64,000 nt of DNA from Candidatus Contendibacter sp. (GTDB lineage: Bacteria > Pseudomonadota > Gammaproteobacteria > Competibacterales > Competibacteraceae). Shown here piece after piece: positions 38,426-48,821 of the stretch. Where the stretch lies: assembly GCA_029624765.1 (NCBI GenBank), contig JARSSO010000010.1:1-64000 (forward strand), read 5' to 3'. The position numbers and the translations under genes were made by a program. Positions within the stretch are counted from its first letter, which is position 1. Each line of letters opens with the position of its first letter. Below the pieces are notes generated by a model. The model did no database searches. It saw only the letters and a program-made list of their open reading frames with translations, and was not told where the DNA came from.

Positions 38426-39002
38426 AGAAACCTCTTACCTCGGAAAGCAGTTCCAGTTCTTGTTGATCCAGCCAGGCGCGGGCGCCGATGGCGCTTAATT
38501 CGCCGCCAGGGATTATCGCTCGAACCGGCGCGGCGGTTTCAGCATAGCGTTCGGCCCGGTGGAGCCACACGTCGCGAGTGATGATGGTGACCGGCGGTTT
38601 GCCGCTTTCGGCGTCGCGGCGCATCACCACCTTGCCGTCGAGGCGCGCGACCTGATGGTCGGCGGCGATCCAGCCCTGTTCGGCTTGCAGCCGCCACTCC
38701 CTGGTCTGGCCGTCCGGTTGGTACCAGTCCAGCACCGGCTGCTCGATCCGGACGCCGCCCGGCCCAGGCAACTGCCACAATCGAGGCGATTCCACCACAT
38801 ATTCCCGCACCCCGGCGACATTCAGACGCACCGCCCGGGATTGTTCGACGGTCAATACCGGAGCCTGACTTTCGGCCGACGCCGGTTCCCGCAACGAGGA
38901 TTCCACCCACCGTAACAAGCCATGGCTCAGGCCGGCCAGGAGCGCCAGTCCGGTCAGGGAGAGAATGCCACGCGCCGTTACGCCGCCGCTCGCGTTTTTC
39001 AA
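38406..39002 (-). CDS. lptC: LPS export protein LptC
   Basis: 198 residues. One N-terminal membrane helix (ILSLTGLALLAGLSHGLL) and a periplasmic LptC domain with WRLQAEQGWIAADHQVARLDGKVVM. It accepts LPS from LptBFG and hands it to LptA. It overlaps kdsC by 4 bases and lptA by 20. Confidence 0.9.
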   Translation of the reverse strand: MKNASGGVTARGILSLTGLALLAGLSHGLLRWVESSLREPASAESQAPVLTVEQSRAVRLNVAGVREYVVESPRLWQLPGPGGVRIEQPVLDWYQPDGQTREWRLQAEQGWIAADHQVARLDGKVVMRRDAESGKPPVTIITRDVWLHRAERYAETAAPVRAIIPGGELSAIGARAWLDQQELELLSEVRGFYEPPQR

Positions 39003-39520
39003 AGATACCGGTCGCGCAGGGTCGCCAGTTGACCGCGCGCCTCCAACAGCAGCTCGCAGACATCGCGCGCCGCGCCGCGCCCGCCCCGACTGGGCGTTTG
39101 CCAGTGGGCGTGCTGCTTGACAAAGGGATCGGCGTTCCGCACCGCGATGGCCAGGCCGACCCGGGTCATCACCGGCAGGTCGATCAAATCGTCGCCGACA
39201 TAGGCAACCTGCTCGGCGGTCAGCCCGAGCCGGGCCAGCAGGTTGTTGAACACCGCCTGCTTGTCCTGGACGCCCAGATAGGCGTGGTGGATGCCGAGAT
39301 CGGCCATGCGCCGCTCCACCGAGGCGGCGCGGCGGCCGGAAATGATCGCAACTTCCACGCCGGCTTCGAGCAGCATCTTGATGCCGTGGCCGTCGCGGAT
39401 ATGGAACGCCTTGTATTCGTTGCCATCGTTGCCCAGATACAGCCGACCGTCGGTCAGTACGCCGTCCACGTCGAAAATCACCAGTTGAATCTGGGCGGCC
39501 TTGCTGAGTACATCGCGCAT
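38999..39520 (-). CDS. kdsC: 3-deoxy-D-manno-octulosonate 8-phosphate phosphatase
   Basis: 173 residues, HAD type C0. Nucleophile FDVDGVLTDG (Asp17, Asp19), HIRDGHGIKML, ISGRRA and GDDLIDLPVM are intact. It makes KDO from KDO-8-phosphate as a tetramer. Placed between kdsD and the lpt genes. Confidence 0.95.
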   Translation of the reverse strand: MRDVLSKAAQIQLVIFDVDGVLTDGRLYLGNDGNEYKAFHIRDGHGIKMLLEAGVEVAIISGRRAASVERRMADLGIHHAYLGVQDKQAVFNNLLARLGLTAEQVAYVGDDLIDLPVMTRVGLAIAVRNADPFVKQHAHWQTPSRGGRGAARDVCELLLEARGQLATLRDRYL

Positions 39521-39547
39521 CGTCGGGTTCTCGCCAGGCGTCAGGGA

Positions 39548-40525
39548 TTACAACACGCCGACGCGCAGCAGGTCGTGCATGTTCAGCACGCCGGTCAGTT
39601 TTCCTGCGGAGTTTACCACCGGCAGGGCGTTGATCTTGTAGCGCTGCATCTTTTGCAGCGCCTCGGCGGCCAGGGCGCTGGGGGCGATGGTTTTGCAGTC
39701 GCGGGTCATGACCTCGGCGACGCGGGCGGTGTGCACGTCCACCTGCCGATCCAGCGCCCGGCGCAGGTCGCCATCGGTGAAGACCCCCAAAACGCGATCC
39801 TCCTCATCCACCACCACCGTGGTTCCCAGGCCCTTGCGGCTCATTTCCAGCAGGGCGTCCTTGAGCAGATCGTCAGGGGCGTTGCGAGGCATCCGCTCGC
39901 CGGTGTGCATGACGTCGTCGGTCAACAGCAGCAGGCGGCGCCCCAGCCGGCCGCCCGGATGGGAACGGGCGAAATCCTCGGCGGTGAAGCCGCGCGCTTC
40001 CAGCAACGCCACCGCCAGCGCATCGCCCATGGCCAGAGTGGCGGCGGTGCTGGCGGTCGGCGCCAAGCCCAGCGGACAAGCTTCCTGGATCACGCTGACA
40101 TCGAGGTGAACATCCGCCATTGTGGCCAAAGTCGAAGCGGGATTGCCGGTGAGGGCGATCAAGGGTGCGCCCAGCCGCTTGATCAGTGGCAGCAGGGTAA
40201 GAAGTTCATCCGTCTCGCCGGAGTTGGACAGCGCCAACGCCACGTCCTGGGCGGTGATCATGCCCATGTCGCCGTGGCTGGCCTCGGCGGGATGAACGAA
40301 GAAAGCGGGGGTGCCGGTGCTGGCCAGCGTGGCGGCGATCTTGCCGCCGATATGGCCGGACTTGCCGATGCCGAGCACCACGATGCGGCCCGCGCAGATC
40401 AGCATCAACTGGCAAGCCCGCACGAAACGGTCGTCGATGCGCGCGGCGAGCCGGCCGATGGCTTCGGCCTCGATGGCCAGAACCCGGTTGGCAAGTTCCT
40501 TCAGCTTGTCGGGATGGATCGGCAT
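39548..40525 (-). CDS. kdsD: Arabinose-5-phosphate isomerase
   Basis: 325 residues: SIS domain (GIGKSGHIGGKIAATLASTG, SNSGETDELL) followed by two CBS domains (DVMHTGERMPRN, VMTRDCKTIAPSA). It converts ribulose-5-phosphate to arabinose-5-phosphate for KDO. Confidence 0.95.
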   Translation of the reverse strand: MPIHPDKLKELANRVLAIEAEAIGRLAARIDDRFVRACQLMLICAGRIVVLGIGKSGHIGGKIAATLASTGTPAFFVHPAEASHGDMGMITAQDVALALSNSGETDELLTLLPLIKRLGAPLIALTGNPASTLATMADVHLDVSVIQEACPLGLAPTASTAATLAMGDALAVALLEARGFTAEDFARSHPGGRLGRRLLLLTDDVMHTGERMPRNAPDDLLKDALLEMSRKGLGTTVVVDEEDRVLGVFTDGDLRRALDRQVDVHTARVAEVMTRDCKTIAPSALAAEALQKMQRYKINALPVVNSAGKLTGVLNMHDLLRVGVL

Positions 40526-40540
40526 GATGGCGGAACTTGG

Positions 40541-41389
40541 CTAGAGTTGCGCGGCATTGAAGGTATCGCATTGGCGCAAGTCCCCGCCGGCGATGCCGCG
40601 CTTGAACCAGCGCACCCGCTGGGCGGAACTGCCGTGGGTGAAGGAGTCGGGCACCACATAACCCCTGGCCTGCATCTGCAAGCGGTCGTCGCCGATAGCG
40701 GTGGCGGCGTTCAAGGCGGCCTCGACATCCCCGGCCTCCAGAATCTGGCGCGCTCGATTGGCATGAAAAGCCCAGACGCCGGCGAAACAGTCCGCTTGCA
40801 ATTCCAGGCGCACCGACATCGCGTTGGCTTCACCCTGACTGGAACGGCCACGCAAGGATTCGACCTGGTTGGAAATACCCAGCAGGTTCTGGATGTGATG
40901 CCCGATTTCGTGCGCGATCACGTAAGCCTTGGCAAAATCGCCGGGAGCGCGGAACCGATTCTTAAGCTCGTCGAAAAATCCCAGATCGATATAAACCTTC
41001 CGATCCGCCGGGCAGTAAAACGGACCGACCGCCGCCTGGGCAAAGCCACAGGCCGATTGCACCGCGCCCGTGAACAGCACCAGTTTTGGATCTTGATAAG
41101 TGCCGCCCATGCGACGGAACAAGTCGCGCCAGGTATCCTCGGTGTCGGCCAGCACCACCGAGACGAACTTGCGTGACTCGTCATCGGTGGGGGATCGCTG
41201 AACCGACTGCTGGGTCGACACGCTGTTCGGCGTTCCGCCTTGAAGTAGAAAACTCGGATCGATGCCAAAATACATGGCGACGAGTACAAGGATGATGGTG
41301 CCGATGCCACCGCCCGCGATGGTGGGCGCGGCTCGAAGGCCGCGCCGATCTTCGACGTTGTCGCTTTCTCTACCATTTTTCCAGCGCAT
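40541..41389 (-). CDS. Neutral zinc metallopeptidase, YpfJ family
   Basis: 282 residues. One N-terminal membrane helix (GGIGTIILVLVAMYFGI), zinc motif HEIGHHIQNLLG (HExxH), ELQADCFAGVWA and the end block GSSAQRVRWFKRGI are diagnostic of the putative neutral zinc metallopeptidase family (PF04228). Anchored with the domain probably in the periplasm. Substrate unknown. Divergent from hisC. Confidence 0.92.
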   Translation of the reverse strand: MRWKNGRESDNVEDRRGLRAAPTIAGGGIGTIILVLVAMYFGIDPSFLLQGGTPNSVSTQQSVQRSPTDDESRKFVSVVLADTEDTWRDLFRRMGGTYQDPKLVLFTGAVQSACGFAQAAVGPFYCPADRKVYIDLGFFDELKNRFRAPGDFAKAYVIAHEIGHHIQNLLGISNQVESLRGRSSQGEANAMSVRLELQADCFAGVWAFHANRARQILEAGDVEAALNAATAIGDDRLQMQARGYVVPDSFTHGSSAQRVRWFKRGIAGGDLRQCDTFNAAQL

Positions 41390-41668
41390 GGGAACCTCGC
41401 TCTATTACGCGAACTGTCCGCCGTTCCACGGGCAGCGCGACCAGCGACGCGGGCGGCGCTGACATGGTTCGCGCGGCTTGGCTTGGGGCGGCAAGGTTGT
41501 CTGCTTGGGGCGAACCATGCTCGCGCGAGCGCCTCGGCGTTGTAAAATCCAACTCGGCCAGTCGTTCTCAGTGTCCCATGCTTCCCAGTCCAAGGGAAGC
41601 GGCGAGCGGGGAGATGGACGGCTTCATGACCCTTTTCCCAGCCTTGATTCAGGGAGGAAAAAACATCC

Positions 41669-42772
41669 ATGCGTACCGCCAGTTCCGAAAACGAGGGTAA
41701 TCCTTACTGGAGTCCCGTGACGCGGCGGCTCACCCCTTACGTGCCGGGCGAGCAGCCCAAGATCAGCAACCTGGTCAAGCTCAACACCAACGAGAATCCT
41801 TATGGACCGTCGCCGTGGGTGCTGGAGGCGATCCAGGCGGAATTGTCCGACGCCCTGCGCCTGTATCCCGACCCGAACGCCGAGCGGCTCAAGCAGGCCG
41901 TCGCCGACTATTACGGCGTCACGCCAGCGCAAGTGTTCGTCGGTAACGGTTCGGACGAAGTGCTGGCGCATACCTTTCAGGGCTTGTTGCAGCATCCCGC
42001 CCCACTGTTGTTTCCCGACATCACCTACAGCTTCTACCCGGTCTACTGCGGCCTGTACGGCATCGACTTCGAAACCGTGCCGCTGGCCGGGGATTTCACC
42101 TTGCGCGTCGCCGACTACCTGCGCCCGAACGGCGGCATCATTTTCGCCAATCCGAACGCGCCCACCGGCTGTCCGCTGCCGCTGGTCGACATCGACTGGC
42201 TACTCCAACGCAACCGGAACTCGGTGGTCGTGGTGGACGAAGCCTACATCGACTTTGGCGGCGAGACCGCCATCGGGCTGGTGGACCGCTATCCGAACCT
42301 GCTGGTGACGCAAACCCTGTCCAAGTCGCGTTCGCTGGCCGGGTTGCGGGTCGGGCTGGCGGTGGGTCATCCGGAACTGATCGAGGCGCTGGAGCGGATC
42401 AAGAACAGCTTCAATTCCTATCCGCTCGACCGGCTGGCCATCGCCGGGGCGGTGGCCGCGTTCGAGGACCGCGAGTATTTCGAGCGCACTCGACACCTGG
42501 TGATCGCCAACCGCACCGAATTGGTCACCGCGCTGGCGGCGCTTGGGTTTGAAGTCCTGCCCTCGGCGGCGAACTTCGTCTTCGCCCGTCATCCACGCCG
42601 GGACGCCGCCGCGCTGGCCGCTGCCTTGCGCGAACGCCATGTGATCGTGCGCCACTTCCACCTGCCGCGCATCGAACAGTTTCTGCGGATCACGGTCGGC
42701 GGTCCGGAACAGAACGCCGCCCTGCTCGCCGCGCTCGGGCAAATCCTGGCGGAGCGCCGACAATGCGACTGA
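41669..42772 (+). CDS. hisC: Histidinol-phosphate aminotransferase
   Basis: 367 residues. [28 protein letters not shown], the PLP lysine in [14 protein letters not shown], and the last Arg-containing FLRITVGG mark HisC of the class I/II aminotransferases. Strong RBS AGGGAGGAAA 8 bases upstream. Overlaps the next gene by 10 bases. Confidence 0.94.
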   Translation: MRTASSENEGNPYWSPVTRRLTPYVPGEQPKISNLVKLNTNENPYGPSPWVLEAIQAELSDALRLYPDPNAERLKQAVADYYGVTPAQVFVGNGSDEVLAHTFQGLLQHPAPLLFPDITYSFYPVYCGLYGIDFETVPLAGDFTLRVADYLRPNGGIIFANPNAPTGCPLPLVDIDWLLQRNRNSVVVVDEAYIDFGGETAIGLVDRYPNLLVTQTLSKSRSLAGLRVGLAVGHPELIEALERIKNSFNSYPLDRLAIAGAVAAFEDREYFERTRHLVIANRTELVTALAALGFEVLPSAANFVFARHPRRDAAALAAALRERHVIVRHFHLPRIEQFLRITVGGPEQNAALLAALGQILAERRQCD

Positions 42773-43521
42773 GCGAGTTGGTGGCGTATACGGACCGCCT
42801 GCTGGCGGTCGAGAATTTCAGCGACTACTGCCCGAACGGCTTGCAAGTCGAGGGCCGCGCGGAAGTCAAAACCCTGGTCGGCGGCGTCACCGCCTGTCAG
42901 GCATTGCTGGAAGCGGCGGTCGAACGCGGGGCCGACGCCGTGCTGGTCCATCACGGCTGGTTCTGGAAAGGCGAGAATCCGCGCATCGTCGGCATGAAAC
43001 AGCGGCGGCTCGCTACCCTCCTCTGTCACGGGATCAGCCTGATCGCCTATCATTTGCCGCTGGACGCTCATCCCGAACTGGGCAACAACGTCCAACTGGC
43101 CCGGGTGCTCGGGCTCACCATCACCGGGACCGCTGGCGGCAATGGGCGAACGCCGGGGCTGGTGCTGCTGGGGGAGTTGGTCCAACCGATGAGCGGAGAC
43201 GCCTTCGCCGCGCATGTTGCCGCCCGCCTGGGCCGGGAGCCGCTGCATGTTTCCGGCGACGCCGCGCCGATCCAGCGGCTGGCCTGGTGCACCGGCGCCG
43301 CGCAGTCGTTCATCGAGATCGCCCTGAATGCCGGCGCGGACGCCTTCCTGACCGGCGAGGCGTCCGAGCAGACCGTGCACGTCGCCCGCGAGAACGGCCT
43401 GCACTTTTTCGCCGCCGGTCACCACGCCACCGAACGCCATGGGGTGCCGGCACTGGGCGCGCATTTGGCCGAGCGATTCGCCTTGAATTTCGCCTTCGTC
43501 GACATCGACAATCCGGTCTGA
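42763..43521 (+). CDS. Nif3-like dinuclear metal center hexameric protein
   Basis: 252 residues. [39 protein letters not shown] and [14 protein letters not shown] carry the conserved metal-binding His/Asp/Glu set of the YbgI/Nif3 family. A toroid hexamer with two metals; GTP cyclohydrolase I type 2 is a frequent but often unproven label. Confidence 0.92.
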   Translation: MRLSELVAYTDRLLAVENFSDYCPNGLQVEGRAEVKTLVGGVTACQALLEAAVERGADAVLVHHGWFWKGENPRIVGMKQRRLATLLCHGISLIAYHLPLDAHPELGNNVQLARVLGLTITGTAGGNGRTPGLVLLGELVQPMSGDAFAAHVAARLGREPLHVSGDAAPIQRLAWCTGAAQSFIEIALNAGADAFLTGEASEQTVHVARENGLHFFAAGHHATERHGVPALGAHLAERFALNFAFVDIDNPV

Positions 43522-43802
43522 TTCCCGCGCCGGCCAGTTCGGGCCACGCCAACCTCGCGGCTTCGGGCGACAAGCGCATAGACCCTAATACCCTCCCTGA
43601 GGTATAGTTTTGCCGTACCGCGAAAACGGCGGGAGTTCATACCGATGGAGTTCGCGCACCGTCCAGCGTATCCCCGAAGCGTGCTGGTTTCGACACAATA
43701 ACAGCTCCCAGTCCGGCTCCGGCGCACACGAAACTCGTGCAAACCGTTTGCGTTGCCAATCCATCTCAAATCCAACGATAAATTTAAAACAGGAGACTGC
43801 GT

Positions 43803-44402
43803 ATGAGTACGGTAGAGGACGTCGATCCCGGCAGACGCCGGTTTCTGACCGCCACGGCTGCCGTGGTCGGCGGCGTCGGCGTGGCGTTCGTCGCCGTTCC
43901 CTTTTTGAAGTCCTGGTCGCCCAGCGAGCGCGCCAAGGCTGCCGGCGCTCCGGTGGAAGCGGACATCAGCAAACTGGAGGACGGCGCCATGATGACCGTC
44001 GAATGGCGCGGCAAGCCGGTTTGGCTGCTCAGGCGCAGCAAGAAGATGCTGGACGACTTGCCCGGACTCAAGGATCAACTGCTCGATCCCAACTCGCAGA
44101 TGGCCAGCCAGCAACCCAAGTACGCCCAGAACGCCAACCGGTCGATCAAGCCCGAGGTGCTGGTGCTGGTCGGCATCTGTACTCACCTCGGCTGCTCGCC
44201 CACCTTCCGGCCCGACGCGGCGCCCGCCGATCTGGGGCCGGAATGGAAGGGCGGCTTCTTCTGCCCCTGCCATGGCTCTCGCTTCGATTTGGCCGGGCGC
44301 GTCTACAAAGGCGTTCCCGCGCCCTCGAACATGGAGGTGCCTTCCTACCGGTACCTCAGCGATTCCCGCGTATTGATCGGCGTTGATCCGGAGGTTGCGT
44401 AA
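43803..44402 (+). CDS. petA: Ubiquinol-cytochrome c reductase Rieske iron-sulfur subunit
   Basis: 199 residues. Twin-arginine start GRRRFLTATAAVVGG and membrane anchor, then the [2Fe-2S] motifs CTHLGC (with the disulfide Cys) and CPCHGSRFD. It carries electrons from quinol to cytochrome c1. GGAG stands 8 bases before ATG. The ATG of petB overlaps its stop. Confidence 0.96.
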   Translation: MSTVEDVDPGRRRFLTATAAVVGGVGVAFVAVPFLKSWSPSERAKAAGAPVEADISKLEDGAMMTVEWRGKPVWLLRRSKKMLDDLPGLKDQLLDPNSQMASQQPKYAQNANRSIKPEVLVLVGICTHLGCSPTFRPDAAPADLGPEWKGGFFCPCHGSRFDLAGRVYKGVPAPSNMEVPSYRYLSDSRVLIGVDPEVA

Positions 44403-45646
44403 TGGCGAACACACAAGGCACGACCGGGTTGCTCGGCTGGATCGACGAGCGCTTCCCGCTCACCAAGATGATGCGCGAGCATCTGACCGAATACTACGCG
44501 CCGAAAAATTTCAACTTCTGGTACTTCTTCGGCTCGCTGGCGCTGCTGGTGCTGGTCAACCAGATTCTGACCGGCATCTGGCTGACCATGAGCTACAAGC
44601 CCTCGGCCGCCGACGCCTTCGCCTCGGTCGAATACATCATGCGCGACGTGGACTGGGGCTGGCTGATCCGCTACATGCACTCGACGGGTGCCTCGGCCTT
44701 CTTCATCATGGTCTACCTGCACATGTACCGCGCCCTGATCTACGGCTCCTACAAGAAACCGCGCGAGCTGATCTGGATCTTCGGCGTGCTGATCTTCCTG
44801 TGCCTGATGGCCGAAGCGTTCATGGGCTATCTGCTGCCCTGGGGCCAGATGTCCTACTGGGGCGCGCAGGTGATCATCAATCTGTTCAGCGCGATTCCCG
44901 GCATCGGTCCGGATCTGGCGGTCTGGATTCGCGGCGACTACGTGATCTCGGACGCTACCCTGAACCGCTTCTTCTCGCTGCACGTCATCGCCCTGCCGCT
45001 GGTCCTTTTGGGGCTGGTCGTCGCTCACATCATGGCCCTGCACGAAGTCGGCTCCAACAACCCCGACGGCGTCGAGATCAAGAAACTGAAGGACGACAAA
45101 GGCCGGCCGCTGGACGGCATTCCGTTCCATCCCTACTACACCGTCAAGGACCTGGTCGGCGTGGCGGTGTTTCTGGTGTTCTTCGCGGCCGTGATCTTCT
45201 TCATGCCCGAAATGGGCGGCTACTTTCTGGAGCACCCGAACTTCGATCCGGCCGATTCCCTGAAGACCCCGCCGCATATCGCGCCAGTCTGGTACTTCAC
45301 GCCGTTCTACGCCATGCTGCGCGCGGTGCCGTCCTTTGCCGGCACCCAGGTCTGGGGCGTGCTGGTGATGTTCGCCGCCATCATCGTGCTGTTCTTCCTG
45401 CCGTGGCTGGATCGAAGCCCGGTCAAATCCATCCGCTATCGCGGCTTGTCGTTCAAGCTGGCGTTGGCCGCCTTCGTGATCTCCTTCCTGATCCTGGGCT
45501 ATCTGGGGGCGTTGCCGACCACTCCGGCCCGGACCTCCTTGGCACAGATTTGCACCATCCTCTACTTCGCCTTTTTCGTCGTGCTGCCGATTCTGCCGAC
45601 GTTCGAAAAAACCAGGCCCGTACCGGAAAGGGTGACCGGAAAATGA
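44402..45646 (+). CDS. petB: Cytochrome b of the bc1 complex
   Basis: 414 residues, eight or so membrane helices. GGAS-type heme histidines are seen in RYMHSTGASAFF/YLHMYRAL and in FFSLHVIALPLVLLGLVVAHIMALHEVG. The PEWY-like site reads APVWYFTPFYAML (PVWY instead of PEWY), which matches the proteobacterial variant. The stop overlaps petC (ATGA). Confidence 0.96.
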   Translation: MANTQGTTGLLGWIDERFPLTKMMREHLTEYYAPKNFNFWYFFGSLALLVLVNQILTGIWLTMSYKPSAADAFASVEYIMRDVDWGWLIRYMHSTGASAFFIMVYLHMYRALIYGSYKKPRELIWIFGVLIFLCLMAEAFMGYLLPWGQMSYWGAQVIINLFSAIPGIGPDLAVWIRGDYVISDATLNRFFSLHVIALPLVLLGLVVAHIMALHEVGSNNPDGVEIKKLKDDKGRPLDGIPFHPYYTVKDLVGVAVFLVFFAAVIFFMPEMGGYFLEHPNFDPADSLKTPPHIAPVWYFTPFYAMLRAVPSFAGTQVWGVLVMFAAIIVLFFLPWLDRSPVKSIRYRGLSFKLALAAFVISFLILGYLGALPTTPARTSLAQICTILYFAFFVVLPILPTFEKTRPVPERVTGK

Positions 45647-46386
45647 AAAAAATCATCGTCGCACTGGCTTTCATGGCATTGCCCGGCTTGACCGCCGCCT
45701 CCGGCGGAGAAGGGTTTCACCTGCAAACGGCGCCCATCGACCTGCACAACAAGGCTTCACTGCAAAAGGGCGCCAAGCTGTTCGTCAACTATTGCATGGG
45801 CTGCCACTCGCTGGAGCATCAGCGCTACAACCGCATGGCCCGCGACATCGGCCTGACCGACGAGCAGGTGAAGGAAAATCTCATCTTCACGGGGGCCAAG
45901 GTCGGCGACACCATGAAGAACGCCATGCCCAAGGCCGAGGCCAAACAGTGGTTTGGCGTCGTCCCGCCCGATCTGACCCTGATCGCTCGATCGCGCGGGG
46001 TGGATTATCTCTATACCTACCTGCTGACGTTCTATCAGGACGCCACCCGGCCCTTTGGCGTGAACAACGCGGCGTTTCCAAACGCCGGGATGCCGCATGT
46101 GCTGTGGGAATTGCAGGGGATGCAAAAGCCCGTCTACAAGGTTCACAAGGATCGCGACGGCCATGAAACCAAGGTTCTCGAGGGCTTCGAACTGGCGCAG
46201 CCAGGCAGCATGAGCCCGCCGGAATTCAAGCAGGCCATGGCGGACCTGGTGAATTTTCTGGCCTACGTCGGCGAGCCCATCCAGCTTGAACGCCAGCGGA
46301 TCGGTATCTGGGTGTTGCTGTTCCTGGGCCTGCTCTGCGTCGTGTTCTACCTGCTGAAGAAAGAGTATTGGAAGGACGTGCATTGA
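45643..46386 (+). CDS. petC: Cytochrome c1
   Basis: 247 residues from ATG 45643, in an ATGA overlap with petB. Signal peptide MKKIIVALAFMALPGLTAAS, heme motif CMGCHS, distal Met probably in NAGMPHVLW, and a C-terminal membrane anchor (IGIWVLLFLGLLCVVFYLL). Completes the bc1 operon. Confidence 0.96.
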   Translation: MKKIIVALAFMALPGLTAASGGEGFHLQTAPIDLHNKASLQKGAKLFVNYCMGCHSLEHQRYNRMARDIGLTDEQVKENLIFTGAKVGDTMKNAMPKAEAKQWFGVVPPDLTLIARSRGVDYLYTYLLTFYQDATRPFGVNNAAFPNAGMPHVLWELQGMQKPVYKVHKDRDGHETKVLEGFELAQPGSMSPPEFKQAMADLVNFLAYVGEPIQLERQRIGIWVLLFLGLLCVVFYLLKKEYWKDVH

Positions 46387-46495
46387 CGCCGCCGCCGGCG
46401 GAGAGCCGACCGCTCTTCGCTGGCGTTCCTTGAACCGCTCCCCGCGTCTGGCGGGGAAAATCCGTTCTCCGCGCCTTGCCCACGAACCCTTCGCC

Positions 46496-46912
46496 ATGAC
46501 ATCGACCCGTCCCTATCTGATCCGCGCCCTGTACGAGTGGATTGAAGACAACGGCCTGACGCCGCATATTCTGGTCGACGCGGAAGCGCCGGGGGTCAGC
46601 GTGCCCAGGCAGCACGTGCGCGAGGGGCGGATCGTACTCAACATCAACCCGGCGGCGGTGCGCGACTTGCGGCTGGGCAACGACTGGATCGAGTTCAGCG
46701 CCCGTTTCGGCGGCGTGTCCCGCGCGATCCAGATTCCGGTGGCCGCCGTCCTGGCCATCTACGCCCGCGAGAACGGGCAGGGCATGGCCTTCGGCGAGGA
46801 GAAGAGCGGGGACGAACCGCCGCCGCCCGGTTCGCCACCGCCGGAGAAGCCCGACAAGCCGGACAAACCCGCCCGCCCCGACCGCAGGCCGGCGCTGAAG
46901 ATCGTGAAATAG
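46496..46912 (+). CDS. sspB: ClpXP protease specificity-enhancing factor
   Basis: 138 residues from ATG 46496. STRPYLIRALYEWIEDNGLTPHILVDA and the ssrA-binding core are followed by a Pro/Lys-rich linker and the ClpX-binding tail PALKIVK. SspB tethers ssrA-tagged proteins to ClpX. The usual sspA between petC and sspB is absent. Confidence 0.93.
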   Translation: MTSTRPYLIRALYEWIEDNGLTPHILVDAEAPGVSVPRQHVREGRIVLNINPAAVRDLRLGNDWIEFSARFGGVSRAIQIPVAAVLAIYARENGQGMAFGEEKSGDEPPPPGSPPPEKPDKPDKPARPDRRPALKIVK

Positions 46913-46918
46913 CCGCGC

Positions 46919-48192
<1,274 letters not shown>

Positions 48193-48774
48193 CTATGCCG
48201 CGCCAGGGAACTCGACCTTGTCGTAAATCTCCGCCAGCGCCAGTTCGCAGTCGATGGTATCCAACCGCAAGCGACCCTCCAGGCTGTCGCTCTCCGTCAA
48301 CACCCAGCGTTGATCGGGCTGCCGCCGATAGGATTCGACGTGCGGGCGGTGCTGAGCGATCAACACGTACTCCGTCAGCGATTCCAGCTTGCGGTAATGC
48401 TCGAACTTCCTGCCCCGGTCGTAGGCTTCAGTGGAATCCGACAGCACTTCGACGATCAGGGTCGGATTCAGCAGCGTATCCCGTTGGCTATCGTCGAACT
48501 GGGCATGGCCACAGATCACCACGACATCCGGGTAGGTGAAAAGTCCGGTCGGACTGACCTTGACCCGCATATCGTTGGCGTAGGTCTTACAGGGGCGCTT
48601 CTTAAGCTGGATACTCAATTCACGGATGGTGTTGATCGTAATCAGATTATGCGGCTCGCTCGCGCCAGCCATGGCGAAGATTTCGCCGTCGAAATATTCG
48701 CTCTTGAATTCGGCGCCGCGTTCGAGCGCGAGATAGTCTTCGGGACTCAAATACGGTTTGGGTTGCAGGGACAT
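48193..48774 (-). CDS. Uma2-family (DUF820) putative endonuclease
   Basis: 193 residues from ATG 48774 (MSLQPKPYLSPEDYLALE). A PD-(D/E)XK-like core: SEYFDGEIFAMAGAS, MRVKVSPTGLFTYPDVVV (Asp) and PTLIVEVLSDSTEAYDRGRKFEHYR. Uma2 proteins are abundant in cyanobacteria and Competibacter-like genomes. Their target is unknown; the restriction-like fold suggests DNA or RNA cleavage. Confidence 0.85.
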   Translation of the reverse strand: MSLQPKPYLSPEDYLALERGAEFKSEYFDGEIFAMAGASEPHNLITINTIRELSIQLKKRPCKTYANDMRVKVSPTGLFTYPDVVVICGHAQFDDSQRDTLLNPTLIVEVLSDSTEAYDRGRKFEHYRKLESLTEYVLIAQHRPHVESYRRQPDQRWVLTESDSLEGRLRLDTIDCELALAEIYDKVEFPGAA

Positions 48775-48821
48775 GCGATGCCTCCGAAAGATTGCATCTT
48801 CGTTCATTGGTAACCGCGCGC

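Noticed and set aside
39029..41176. 715-codon + strand frame across kdsC, kdsD and the metallopeptidase
   Set aside because: It spans three well-supported minus-strand genes and has no recognisable domain.
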